Source: Annona cherimola (Eukaryota; Streptophyta; Magnoliopsida; Magnoliales; Annonaceae). From it: 64,000 nt of DNA. Location: the NCBI GenBank assembly GCA_030490835.1, contig CM059973.1, forward strand, positions 81,731,221 to 81,795,220, in the 5' to 3' direction. The notes under the pieces are model-generated. The model worked only from the letters and a program-made list of their open reading frames with translations. It ran no database searches and was not told the origin of the DNA. Below are positions 49,643 to 62,312 of the stretch, piece after piece; positions within the stretch are counted from its first letter, which is position 1, and each line of letters begins with the position of its first letter. Made by a program: the position numbers and the translations under genes.

Positions 49643-52089
49643 CAATGCACAACTAGTTGAGTGGAAGGAGATTAATTCCATCTTCAGCTGTCTAAGATCC
49701 CTGTGAAAGTAACATAGTGGCACCATGTGCAAGATCCCATGAAGCAATTGACATGCTGATTACCTGGCAAAGGGCTAAAAGTCATGCTCATTAATATTCA
49801 ATGAATAGTTGCGATGATGGCCGCCCTTGTTTGGCATATCCACTGCCAACAAATTTCATTTTTTGGAAATAAATTTCATTGCTAATGTCGTTCCTAACAA
49901 TCAGTCCCAACTACTTTTGAGCAGCGAAACCGAAATTTTGTTGTACTGATTGTTCCTTAATGTGGCACATTTCCTGGAGCCAGTCTACATTAATGTGCGC
50001 TCTTTTAGCACGTGGAGAATGGGCACAATGGAAAATTCCACCCTTCAAATCAATGTGTAGTTCAACATTGCATGTCTTTGAAACTAATCAGGATCCCAAT
50101 TATAATGTAATCCATGGCTTTGTTCCTGATCCAGTTTGCAGTTGGGCTATTCTGTTGTGATGTCGACCATCAAAAGCGAAAGCCGTGGAAAGCGTCTTTT
50201 TCTTCAAGTTTGAATGGTAGAATTATTTCCACAGAGAAGTGGACCATTCGTGGACTGTTATTGCAGGTTGAGGCGAGTTCCGCAGAAAGGAAAGTGAATT
50301 AAAGCTTAGAAATGCGATATTTAATAATTATTAATTTCTATCATATACGAATATATATCATTTCGTTAAGACATGCGATAGTAGAAGGAAATAGTAAAAA
50401 AGACTTTGCATTTACTTTTACATGTTTTCACAATTTTAAAATTTTTATCTTTTAGCTATTGATTTTACAAAAATATTTCAACTTAAGAACCTTATGTACA
50501 AATTAAAAAAGGTACTTTCGCAAACTTCCCCTTAGGATTTTATGCAAAAGTCAAACTTTGATCCACTTTCTTTCTAGATCAAGCAAAGCATGTTATTGCT
50601 TATATCACATGGCTTTGATTTTAGGAATATTATAAAATGGGTTCCGACTAAATACATACGTTTGTATCGAGTCAGCACTGTTACAAAATCCAATCAAAGT
50701 TAACTATAAGGGAAGAGGTGCTTTTCGAATAAATTACAGTTCCACATGAATTAATTTCGTAAAATGAATAATTATAAGATGAAAAAATTTTAAATCATAA
50801 AAACTGGAGGAGACGAATGCAAATAGGCATAGGGAAATTATTTTCTTACTACCAGAGACGTACTTTGGTAAGGAAATGAGTGCTACCTTTGCGTCTCATC
50901 TAATCGACCAAACACGACATGCATGTGACTCATGGCGTAGAATCTGGAAAGAGAAATGTGAAACGAATGTTTTCGGTCAATGGATCGGCCCTGCATGTAG
51001 CGTAGCTTGCATTAATTTCCAATCGCTCTTCCCAAATTGAAATTCCGGATTGCTGCATGCTGATGAAATGAATCTCCGATGAAAGCAACTCCAAGTCTAA
51101 TTTAATTATTTGATCCTCGGGAAGTCCAAATTGTAGCTTTCTAGAGAGTAGTCCTTGGTGAATGTTGATAGACAAATCGTGTCTTTTAAAGAATGTTTAA
51201 TTTATTCGTAGTAGTTATAATTTTTTTTAAAAAAAACATCATTTATGCATCCCAGAAATCAGTCACAATGTTTTATCTTTTAAAAATTCTTGACTATAGG
51301 GTCTGTTGCGTAAGAGGTTAAAAAAAACATTTTCCTCCTTCCTTTTCACTTTTAATATGATTTTTATCTAATTATCATAAAAATTATTAAAAATTTAGTC
51401 TTAAATCATTAAAAATGGCACAATAAGATCTATGTAATTGACTTCACTAAGGTGAGAAATAGCTTATAGTGATGATGATGATGATCTAATTATCATACTT
51501 TTCTTTTATTACCCCTACATTCTAATTATTTTTCATATTTTTCTATTTTTATCTTTATTTTTTACTCTTAATAATTATTTCTATTATATCATATTATTCT
51601 CTTATTTTAAAATTTTTTTAATAATTTTCTTTTCATTGTTTTTTACCTTATGCCAAAGGAACACTAAGGATGCGTCCATCCTTTGGGGAAAATGAGGAAA
51701 AAAAAATTTTAAATGAGAGAATTATGTGAAGAAATAAAGAAAATTTTCTTTTTTGAAATGTCAAATGCACACTAAAAGAAAATAGACAAAAATTTAAACA
51801 TTAGTCTCAAGTTAGAAATTGATATAAACATACACTAATCATTTTATATACCAAAAGTCCTTTTATTCATGGATCGTATCAACAGAATTTCTTTTGAAGA
51901 CTTGATGTTTACTATGACTTACTCCAATATCCCAATCTAGCAACTTGGCCTAAAGGTAATCTTCTTTTTTTTATCACGATGACTCTATTTATCTATGAAT
52001 ACTTTTAATCCAGTCTTTAGGTTGAATCCTCTAAGTTGTCTATTTCAAGAGTCAAACTCATGACCTTCAAGTTGCTAAGCAGCTTAAGC
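49643..52089. other. Intergenic DNA
   Basis: No gene recognised. A (GAT)n microsatellite lies at about 51471-51485, and sequence at about 51300-51670 resembles a decayed inverted AT-rich MITE. Confidence 0.45.
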
Positions 52090-52650
52090 TAGGGGTGTAC
52101 ATCAAGTTAAGTTGACTCGAGTTAGAGTAAATACAACCTTAACTTACCTTATAAAATCTCACCTTCATCCTATTTTTAACTCTATTTTTTACACTTTTAC
52201 CCAACTCTATTTTAACCTTATAAAAATCAGTTCAATTTGATTTAGAAATCAAAATAATAACTATATAATATTGAAAAATATTTTTCTTAATTAAATCTAT
52301 TTTAAAATATAAATTTATATAAAAGAATAAAAATTAATCCTTTTTATAAGAAACTTTACAATTTACGACTTATATAATAAAATAATTGTTAAATAATCTT
52401 ATTTTAAAGCAGTAATATTTAATTAATTTCTATGTATTATGTGCTAATATTTGACTTTTTTTAATAATCTGTTATATTTTATACTAATATAAGAAATTAG
52501 CTTGAGTCGGATTGACAATCATAACTAAAACTCACTAGCTTTTATAATTGGGTCAGTTCAATTTGAATTGTATAACTTATTTTCTCCAAAATGCTTAACC
52601 TAATCTTATTAGAAATCAGGTGGGCCCACCAACCCTATTGCCCACCCCTA
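52090..52650. mobile_element. Non-autonomous hAT-type element, 561 bp
   Basis: Starts TAGGGGTGTACATCAAG and ends CCACCCCTA; flanks GCTTAAGC (52082-52089) and GCTTGGGC (52651-52658) match 6 of 8, consistent with an old hAT 8-bp duplication. Collinear with the 11.95 and 31.87 kb copies. Confidence 0.72.
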
Positions 52651-52658
52651 GCTTGGGC

Positions 52659-53040
52659 TGGCCCTCGCATGCACGTGCGCACGTGTGATTGCGCTGCCTT
52701 TTGCCTGCCATGCGCTCCAGCGTTCAGGCGATCTAGAACTCAACTCATGCTGTCGGCCCTCTCGTTCCCTGGGCTCACTTTACTCCACGCCCATATCATA
52801 AATACTCTAGTAATGCTCAACCGGGCATGTACTCATTCTGACTCTTGGACATAAGCACATTCATGAGTAACCTACGAATGAGATCTCTTCCCATGTTTTT
52901 GATGATTGTATTTGTAGGCGATTCAATACCGAGTTAATTATTAATTAAGATCACAAGCCTACTCCTTATTTCAGATGTCATATTTGAGATACACGTATAA
53001 ATAACCGAGGTTCTCCTGATATTATACAAGAATCTCGGGC
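52659..53040. other. Intergenic DNA
   Basis: Locally GC-rich to about 52860, then AT-rich. No gene recognised. Confidence 0.4.
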
Positions 53041-53043
53041 TCT

Positions 53044-53335
53044 CAATGCACCCAGGCGGATGCAACCATTTTTTTATTTTTTTAGAAATTTTTTTTTTAC
53101 AAAACAGTTAATCTAAGTGTATTTTACATATATATCAATTTTTACCAATTTTGGAGATTTTTATATTTTTAAAAATCAGTGGAAATGCCACTAATTTTTA
53201 AAAATCTAAAAAAAATCTAAAAGTCTCCAAAAATGGTAAAAATTGATAAATATGTTAAATACACCTAGATTAACAGCTTTATGAAAAAAATTTCAAAAAA
53301 ATAAGTGTAGTACACCCGGGTGCATTGAATCGCAG
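53044..53335. mobile_element. Fold-back MITE, TGCACCC family
   Basis: Left TCAATGCACCCAGGCGGATG and right CACCCGGGTGCATTGA ends; inverted halves CAATTTTTACCAATTTTGG and CCAAAAATGGTAAAAATTG; centre about 53185. Confidence 0.72.
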
Positions 53336-54527
53336 CCCAATAACCTCGCAGCTTTGGCCTACTTTGTTGACAAAAGTAAAATCGAAAAATTTTCGTTATT
53401 TAAAATCATTTGTTTCTATCATATAATTTCAAAAATAATTTTAGTCTAAGTTTTAATGAACTATACTTAAGTATATAATTATATAAATTATAAATCACTC
53501 TGAAACGTGAGCCCCAATTACTCGCAATATCCACCTAAAAATATATAATTATGTGTAAATTATAAAATTTCCTATGAAATTTATCCAAAGGAAGTCTCGA
53601 TAACTTCACAATATTCTCGTAGAAGAGTTGTGTGCTGCTTCAGCATGCATGAGGAGTTGAAATAAACGCACCATACTCTGAGATTACGCTAATGATTACC
53701 AATATTGGAATAAATTTCTTTCCTCTGGCAACCCTTAGGCACATAACACAAATGCAAATCCCATGATATCCTCATCCACATTTTATCTTTAGAAACTCCT
53801 TATCAGAAGAGCCAAAGTCCGCTTCGGTCTTAACCGTGGTTTGGTACGTGAACTTGCGTATTTTGGCTCAGAGGGCCTCATCCTCTTACAGAAATTGCTG
53901 AATAATGCTTGCTTTTACCTAAACTACGAGTCTTTTCATTAATAAATTATTCTTTATTTCCTCAATTAACTCCACCAAATCTCCCTTGACTTGAAAATCT
54001 TTCAAAAAGCGTACCTTTAACTAATTGTTTTCTTTACTTAATGTGAAGGATATACAATGTTTTGTATTTTTATATATTTTTTCAAATTTTGTTTTATTTA
54101 TTTTATGAGTAATTTTTAATATTGTTATTATCATGCAATAACATTAATTATAAAAATTATTTATAAATGCGAATTTAAAATATAAATTATAAAATTAAAT
54201 TATTCAATGTGAGGAATAAATGCAGAAATATTTTTTCTATTTTAAGGCATTTTGTTGTAAATTTATTTTATAATATAAAGATTATTTTTCAATGCTATTT
54301 ACTGTGAGAATTTACAGAATTTTAAAAAAATAAATCAATTTATTTAATATGAGAAATATCTATTCACAAAATTAATCCTCTAGCTTAAAGGTCTTTTCAA
54401 ATAGAAGTGGGGCAATTTCATCAAATAAAAATTACAAACAATTTTGGTGAGCAAAGGCAATACTTCATTACCTCTCTCCTCAAATACACCTTCCCCCAAG
54501 TGCCTGTTCATTCAATATGGATGACAT
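53336..54527. other. AT-rich intergenic DNA
   Basis: No gene recognised. Confidence 0.45.
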
Positions 54528-54530
54528 GAT

Positions 54531-54620
54531 ATATATATATATATAGGGAAATATATATATATATATGATATATATATATATAGGGAAATATATATATATA
54601 TATGATATATATAGGGAAAT
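54531..54620. repeat. TA-rich minisatellite
   Basis: About 45-bp units of (TA)n interrupted by GGGAAA and GATATA, present about two and a half times. Confidence 0.85.
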
Positions 54621-54960
54621 GATCCAGTGCATGCGACTGCACCGTGCAGTCCATGCACTGTGGGCCCCACTTGATCATTTCCTATAAATTCACCCCACCC
54701 ATTGTATTTAAAATTGTTCACTTTATTACCATACCAATTTTCATCCAAATCCAACATGTATGTAGTCTCCATCTTAAAATGGTGCAAAATCAACGTAATA
54801 AAATAGTTTAATGTAAATATCAAGTTTAAAGTAGTTTTTTCAACATCTAAACCGTCTAAAGTATGATTTATATATGGATAAATGAGTGTATAAAGTTTCA
54901 TTACAATCTAATATGTGTGGGGTCCATTTTACAGCCGACTGCACAGGATCGGTTCTCATA
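54620..54960. mobile_element. MITE, about 340 bp
   Basis: Ends GATCCAGTGCATGCGACTGC and (complement) GATCCTGTGCAGTCGGCTG are inverted. The interior resembles relics at 10.7, 23.0, 43.6 and 63.4 kb. Confidence 0.6.
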
Positions 54961-55249
54961 TATATATATATAAAACTCTTTAGAAATTTCAAGTTTTTTT
55001 TTTTTTTTCAAATTCACAAAGTTAGAGGGTTAATTATGCAAAAATCATATATGAAAATGATGGTAGGGATAATTTTGTCAAAATAAAAATATAATAGCCT
55101 TTTTTTTACAAAGGGTTAAATTTGTGAAAATCTTGAAAAATGAGAGATATGGTTTCTCTAATAGTCGAACCTGGGTGAATTACAACGTTTCAAAATCTTG
55201 AAGGCTTGAAGTCTGCATATACTCCTTGACATAAAAAAAAATGGGTATG

Positions 55250-55515
55250 CTTAAATGCACCTGAGTGCATTTAACTCTTTTTTCTTTTTTAAATTTTTTT
55301 TATACAACTATTAATCTAAGTATATTTAACATGTGTATCAATTTTTATTATTTTTTAAGATTTGTAAATATTTTTTAGATTTTTTAAAAAATCTCTAAAA
55401 TTAGTAAAAATAGATACACATGTTAAATATACTTAAATTAAGAATTGTGTAAAAAAAATTTAAAAAATTAAAAATGAGTATTTGCACCAAAATACACTGA
55501 AGCTAAGTACAACCG
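55250..55515. mobile_element. Fold-back MITE, TGCACC family
   Basis: Inverted halves around a centre at about 55390: TATATTTAACATGTGTATC and GATACACATGTTAAATATA. Ends TGCACCTGAGTGCA and ACAACCGGGTG. Confidence 0.65.
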
Positions 55516-55566
55516 GGTGAACATAGGATAACTAAAAAAATCTGCAAATACTCCAAGTACCGAAAT

Positions 55567-55845
55567 CGTGCACCCGGGTGCAAAAACTTATTTTTTAATC
55601 TTTTTTGAAATTTTTTATAAAAGTGTCAATCTAAGTTTATTTAGCATGTATATCAATTTTTATCATTTTTTAATATTTTTAAATATTTTTAAAAATTAAA
55701 AAAATCTAAAAATCTTCAAAATTGATAACAATTAATACACATGTTAAATACACATGAATTAATAGTTGTATTAAAAAAAATCTCATAAAAACCAAAAAAA
55801 AAGGGATAAATACATCCGGTGCACTGAAACTAAGTGCACCGGGAG
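55567..55845. mobile_element. Fold-back MITE, TGCACC family
   Basis: Starts with the palindrome GTGCACCCGGGTGCA and ends GTGCACCGGGAGC; inverted halves TTTAGCATGTATATCAATT and AATTAATACACATGTTAAA. Lies about 200 bases beyond the 3' end of GT14 copy C. Confidence 0.65.
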
Positions 55846-56046
55846 CATTGAAAAATGTCCCAAATCCTGTGTTTGTATTCCCGGAGCCACGTGGATGAGA
55901 AAATTTACTATGTTTAATTTACGGAGAATCGGATTTTGAATGATCCATGAGATTCTACAAAGAGAGTGCAGATTGAGTCCAAGGAAAAATCTCCAAGGTT
56001 TAGAAACAGAGATAATAACGAGATGGAAGCCGACCACTAAGACCTA

Positions 56047-58587
56047 CTAAGGATCAAAACCAAACAGCCCAGGTGCGAGGCGCAGGATGGGCTCGAGCGT
56101 GTTTGGTTCAAATTTTCTGGCAAAAAGGAAGCAAATGTGGCTGCCATTCCCACTGTAACTGCACTTGGACTCTTGCCGAATCCTCGTCAGAAATCCGTGG
56201 GTGATATCTCTCCCTTTGAAGCTTGCCGGGTGCGGACCACCTCTGGACCAATCCACCCAAGTGACGCTCCTGTTCGAGTTCAGCTGGGGACGCCTCTTGG
56301 TGACGAGAGTCGGGATGTAGTGCTCGTCCATGTAGCACGGGGGCCTGCAGTACGCTTCGAAGACCGGGTAGTAGACGCGGTCGGCTACGACCTCCACAGC
56401 AATCTCTCTGTTGACTTCGAACCACTGAGAGCCCTTGCGCCAGTCGTCAATGGAAATGAGCGGCCACATGCGCTTGTTGTAGCGACCGCGGCCCATGGTA
56501 CGCGGGTCGTCGAAGGAGCCCACAAACGTCTGGTTGGAGGAGATGAGGTATTCGTAGACTGTAGTGAAGTTGAAAAGGGGAATGCATGATTCGGAGAGCA
56601 GGACGAATCGCTCGTTGGAGAAGTCAAGCAGGGCGTTGGCTAGGAGGCGCCGCTCCGCGTCGATCATGGAGGCCTTTCCCCAATCCACTGTCTGCAAATT
56701 TATTAAAATGCTACCAAGGAGATATTAATGCTCGGGTTTTGTGCGGCCAGTATCAATCGATCCATCTACTAGATGATTTATTTTGGTTTGGTAACGAAAT
56801 TAACTAGCAGTCTTTAAACCAATATACAAAGGTTAATTGATGAAGAAACACCGCAAGAGCAGAACTGTCATTGTCTATCAACTTAATTTCGATTTGAATA
56901 TATTGCTGCATGCATGTGGGTTGTAGAAGTTGAAGCCCATACGTCACATGATTTGTTCAGATTCTCAGCGCCTATAAATGAACCGATCAATGAGGCATTT
57001 CAACGTGGTCTTCGCAAGACATAAAAGGCCTTGAAAATTTGGGGCAATTAAGCCGGTTTTAATTAAGTGGCATGAAAGGCCTTGAAGATTTGGGAACCCA
57101 TTTGTTGTGAAAATCCGAAATTTTATTACCAAAAGTTTATTGAAAGAAATTAGTTGCAAATGCTCTTTGATGTTGTTTGCATAACAAATTTTCAAATTTT
57201 CGTTATAAATATTTCTTGGGATATGTGCTTGCATGGGCAATAAATAAATTTAAAAAAAAAATTGTTTTCTATACATTAGTAATGCAAATAAAATGACGGG
57301 CAGCCTATTGCCGTTGTATACAACAAGATATTTAGTTATTTTTATGCAATGAAAGTAATATTACTAGTTGCTAGTAATAGTTACTAAAAAAATTTCTTAT
57401 CGTAATAGTTTATCACAAAAATGATTAGAAGAAAACGTTACGAGAAAAGTTCACACACGCAACCATAGCTTTACATTTAACTGTATGTAATATTAAATAT
57501 CAGCAAAATTCAATATTTCTTACACATTGTTCTTATCAGCGTACTTCTCTTAATCTCTATTACAGTCCTTTCATCAGTCTATCTTGTTTTCGTATCGTTA
57601 GTTGATCCTCTCACACAGCCTCCTAATAATGCTAGAGATATATTAAACAATTGATGCAATTAACATGTGGGATTACACATGACCGGTTTTAATATCTTGA
57701 TTTTCGAATTTAATTAATATATATTCCCAGCAACTAAAGGAGAGTATGTATTTGCAAAATTAATCAAAAATTGAAAGATAGAAGAGCCAAAATAATTTTA
57801 AAAGAGTAACAGTGGAAAACTCTGTAAGTGTTGAATTAGTCCATCTGAAATGGGGATGGGGGTAGTGGTGCTGGCCGGGATTTTTGTTTCATTTGAAGTC
57901 TGCGGTAGATTAGAACATTTTATCATTAAAAAGTTCACAAGTGAGCCAACCAAAATGGCTCACCAACTTAGAGACAACTTACATCAGACTGGAGACTGAA
58001 GAAGAACTAACCTTGCTTGGAATCCTACGTTTGAAGAAGACGGAGGATTGAGCTGGCTCCTCATTGAACTGGGGCGACGAAGCATGCAGATAAATGGAGA
58101 AGAGCCTGTCGTGACCCTTGAAGAATCTCTCCCAGATTGGAGCCAGTGGCAGTGCACCTCTAGTCAAGAACAAGAACGCCACCTTAGGAGTCCTATTATA
58201 AGGGTATTCAGCAACAAGAGGCACCATCGACGCCCTCCACATCAGCTCGTCATCGTTCATTGAATGCCATGCCTCCTTATGAGAACCTACCCATTCTTCC
58301 AATCCTATGGACGAGTCATTTTGACATGAAGACGGACAGGAAGTAGTAGTGTTCTCTGAAAAGTGGACTGATCGGTTAGAAAAAGGGATGGATTTATCCA
58401 TCTGGTGGAAGAAGATCTGTTCAGAGATGATAAGCTTTCGTGCATGGAAGCTGATGAAGAAGCCCAAGATTGCAAGGGATAGGCAGAAAAATGAAAGGAC
58501 AGCGGTGAGTGGTGAATTGCCGTCTCTGAATTCTCTCGGGCGGTTTCTATGATCAAGATACTTAGCCACAAAGGTGTTCTTCTTCAT
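56047..58587 (-). CDS. GT14 core-2/I-branching-type glycosyltransferase (BC10-like), copy C
   Basis: Exon 1 is 58587-58012 and exon 2 is 56691-56047; donor AAG|GTTAGT, acceptor TTTGCAG|ACAGTG, phase 0, 406 residues. The start MKKNTFVAKY is preferred over in-frame ATG 58728, because a TATA-like box lies between them. One membrane segment at about 27-47 (LTAVLSFFCLSLAILGFFIS). Domain motifs: KVAFLFLTRGALPLAPIWE, RLFSIYLHASSP, FKRRIPSK; then [72 protein letters not shown]. It has FFKRRIPSK where A and B have FYGRRIPSK, and a distinct N-terminus, so it is the most diverged of the three. Predicted Golgi enzyme, substrate unknown, intact. Confidence 0.93.
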
Positions 58588-58656
58588 GGCCTTTCTCTCT
58601 ATATCTAGGAGCTCTTCACGTCCTGATATGATTGGAAATGGAACGGCCTTAGCTAA

Positions 58657-58665
58657 CTTATTTAA
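58657..58665 (-). promoter_or_regulatory. TATA-like box of GT14 copy C
   Basis: TTAAATAAG on the minus strand, 70 bases upstream of the chosen ATG and about 70 bases from the hAT insertion at 58736. Confidence 0.45.
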
Positions 58666-58735
58666 GCTTTCGCTTTTCGTAGCCGCTTTAGGGTCCGTTT
58701 GGCATTTTGTTTCGCCATCTCTTGGCATTTATCCC

Positions 58736-60100
58736 TAGGGGTGTAAATCGGGTCGGGTTGACTCGGGTTGGGACAAATACAACCCTAACCCACCTTGTAA
58801 AATTCCAACCCAACCCTACTTTCAACCCTACTTTTCACATCTTAACCCAACCCTATTTCAACCCACCTCAAATCGGTTCGGTTCGGGTTAGAAATCGGGC
58901 TAATAGATTACACATATTATCAAATAAGTTAATTTATGAGTAATGATTATGAGTAAAACCCATTGAGACATGATCAAATGGGTTAATTTAATATATATGG
59001 CCACCAGCGTAATGCATAAAAAAACCCAATTTTAATTTTTTGCTTTTATTAAAAAAATTAATTTTTATAACAAGAAATTAAATTTCTTGCTGTTGCTTGT
59101 AATGAAAAATATTTGAACAAATTGATATGACGACTACATGCATTCACAAAAGATACACAGCAACCATAGCTTTCTTCGAGCTGCTGCTCAACCAAGTTAC
59201 CGAATGTAGAAAATTAGATAAAGAATTCAACAAAATCTTTATGAATCGAGAAATAGAAAAGCCCTCCACATCAGAGATTTCCCCAATGTGGCCAGGAAAT
59301 TAATGATTCAGCGGCTTGGATTATCAGGAGAAAAAGGGAAAAAAAAAAGAGATTCAGCAGCTTGACTCAAGTACTGCTATATATAGATGAACCTTTCTAG
59401 CTAGCTAATTTCTAACGCAATATCAATAACCAATTTCTACCAAGGCAATGCATAAATAATAATAGCTGATGAAAAGGAGGATCGAGGAAGAGGATACAAT
59501 TGCATGTGGATTGCGGAAGTACCCGGCACAGTTGTCTGCACTTTGCAGTGCCGTCTTCCAATTCCTGTCCTCCGGCGGTTGAAAAAAGAAACGGCGGGCA
59601 CGATTCCTTCTTCTTCTCCTCCTTCCAATTCCTTCTTCTCCTCCTTCTCCCGAGCATGATTCTCAGGTGGTAGACGGCGGGCACGATTTGTAGGTCGCAA
59701 TTGAGGCCATCTTGCAGGCAACAGAGGGCACGATTTCTTCAGCGGCTGATGTCGACTCGGCTGTAGACGGCGGCAGGCACGATTTGCAGCCAATGACCGA
59801 TGTCGACTCGGCAGAGGCGGGTGGGCGCGATTTGCAGGCGACGCCGCGACAGAGGGGCAGAGGGCGGGCAATTTCAGTGTAGGGTTTACTCGTTTAGGTT
59901 TAAATTAAATAAGGGATTCAACAGGGGCAAGTCGGGTCGGGTTGACCGACCCCTAACCCAACTCAAACCGATTTTTAAAATCGGGTCGGGTTGAACCCGA
60001 TTTTCAAAAACCGAAATTGCAAAACCTCAACCCAACCATGTTAAAAATCGGTCCGGGTTGATTCGGTCTCGGGTTGAACCCGACCCGATTTACACCCCTA
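58736..60100. mobile_element. Non-autonomous hAT element, 1365 bp, perfect 8-bp duplication
   Basis: Termini TAGGGGTGTAAATCGGGTCG are perfectly inverted at both ends; TTTATCCC flanks at 58728-58735 and 60101-60108. Subterminal regions are dense in GGGTT/AACCC. There is no hAT transposase; a 144-codon minus-strand frame (59437-59871) is low-complexity and is not credited. Intact ends and duplication suggest this is the youngest copy of the family here. It lies immediately upstream of GT14 copy C. Confidence 0.93.
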
Positions 60101-60108
60101 TTTATCCC

Positions 60109-62312
60109 TTCCATAAATACTGCTTTCTTAGTCACCACTCCTTCAATTTATGGGAAGTGTATTTACTCTCTCTCATGAATAGTTTGGACAAAACTGTCTG
60201 GTTGGTGTCATGTGGCGATACCCCGTTCTCTCTGTTGAGTTCAAACAATTCTTTAGTAATTTGTCGTTTTCCAAAAAATTCGTGGCTAAAAAAATGCCTC
60301 TTTTGAAATCCATGGTGCCATCGGAACACTGACCGAATGAAAATTGACTAATCGATTGTGACTGGAAAAGATAGGAAGAAAACTATAGATTTAACTTTCG
60401 AGAACTAATTCGCTTACAAATACTTTACAATTAACTATACAACTTTTTAGTTCTTAACGGAGCAATTAATTAATATATTTCTGCTAATTAAGTATAACAA
60501 CTTTTAATTAAACTTAAATGGAGGTTGTTCAATGTTTATTTCTTAAAAATTGGCATGCGTGATGCAACTAGTGTACTGAAAATGCAGAGGATAACAGATT
60601 TTGGCGTCAAAGTCGGACGGAAAGTTAATAGAGTGACTGACTGATTTTGTGTCGGGGAATGATGGAAGGCGTGGTCCGCTGGAAAGGCCGTTGAGGCGCG
60701 CTCGAATTGCTACGAGGAGGGCTTCGTGGCTCTCGTGATGGATAAAAAGGGTAACGCAAAAGATGCCTGCACGTGTTACCTGCGGCGACAGACAACCGAT
60801 CATCGTTATCTCCGTGGCCTGTTCTCATTCGATTTTGGGGCAGTTTCTTAACCACAACCATTTTAGAATATGTTGAGGGAGGGATAAAACTTTTAAATAA
60901 AAAAATTTTAGTGTAAAATTTTTTTATTGAGAGAAGATATGTAATATTATATGGATAATGCTAAGAAGTAAAAAGAATAAAATTAGAATAGATACGTTAA
61001 TTGTATGATTAATTAATATGATATGGGTAATGATTGAAAATTAGAGTTTTCTTGCATAAGAATATATAAAAAAAAAAATTTTAAATAAAATAGTCATGGA
61101 GAGTGGAAAGTTTTTATTCAAGACTATTAATCGAAAATGTCAGTATCGAATTATCAGTGGGTGCCACTGGCAATCGATACAGTTTCTATCAGTGATTAAC
61201 CAAATTTGAAATGACTGCAGTCTAGATTCGTAAAATGGTCTGAAAAGTCTGCTAGGCCAGCGGAGCCGGCGTTGGATGATCGCTTTAGAACTCAGAAAGT
61301 TGCCCAGACACAACTCCTTGCAGTCATTTGACGCTGCGGGTTTCAGCGGTAATTGGTGTACCCGGTACGAATCGTTACCCTTGAAATTGCCGACGGCAGA
61401 CCATTTTCAAAATTCATCCGACATAGAACATTCCTTTATATACAGAAGGCCACGATTTGCTAGTTAAAAATGGGATAAACCACCTGTTGACCATTAGGAA
61501 CCACATAATTCGAATCTAACAGTTAACAATTGACAAATCTAACTCGCATTACTTGCATTAAATTTTTTTTTTTTTAAAAAAAAAAGAGAAGACATAATTG
61601 TTGGACCACTTTCTTATGGGTTAATGGATTAAACAGGAGAGTACCTAGTTTTCCTTTTCCCTCCTGTATTTTTATCAAGTGCTATGATCTTGTTATAGGA
61701 TTTACGGTAGTATTCTTTCACAAAACTTGGGGGCCTGTCCGAACAGATGCAGGATAAGAAACTATTAATCTGTTATGAAACTCCATGAAAATAACTTTGG
61801 TTTGACAAAGATTAGGAACGTGCACATGCTTGTACAAATATAAAAAGGGCGAACTCGCTTCTCTAAAAAAACAAAAACAAACAAACAAACAAACAAACAA
61901 AAACAAAAAACAAAAAACAAAAAAAGGACTAACTGATTTATATACTTCATTTTCCAAACCAGTGGAGAATACATCAATGTCAGTCCCATAGTTGAAATGC
62001 CATGCGGCCCACGCCTTTTGGATGGCTACTGCTTCACAAATATTAGAAATACCGGCTATATTTGATGCAACTAAAAGCAGCCTAATGGGGATTTTCAGTT
62101 TCCTTTTTTGATGGATAACGCATCAACTGAGTTTTCTTACATTATCAGGAAGTAGGTTCTTCCAATACATTTGCTTCTCTGCTATCCTGTGATTCCATGA
62201 TAGTTGTGTATCAATGTGTCCCCAAGCCCTATGACTTCATGTTTCGGCCATGCTAAGCGACTTTGAGGTACCAAATACAGAACACCAACAATTTGAAAAT
62301 ATGGGTTCACCT
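60109..62312. other. Intergenic DNA
   Basis: No gene recognised. A decayed Tourist-like segment lies at about 60868-61125 (AGGGATAAAACTTTTAAAT, GAGAGTGGAAAG). (AAAC)n repeats are at about 61868-61925. Confidence 0.45.

Noticed and set aside
57979..58728. Upstream in-frame ATG (58728) as the start of GT14 copy C
   Set aside because: It would lie upstream of the TATA-like box and inside the hAT target duplication; the N-terminal extension has no counterpart in copies A and B.
59437..59871. 144-codon minus-strand frame in the hAT
   Set aside because: No BED zinc finger or hAT dimerisation motif; Arg/Pro/Ala-rich from GC-rich repeats of a GGCACGATT-type motif.
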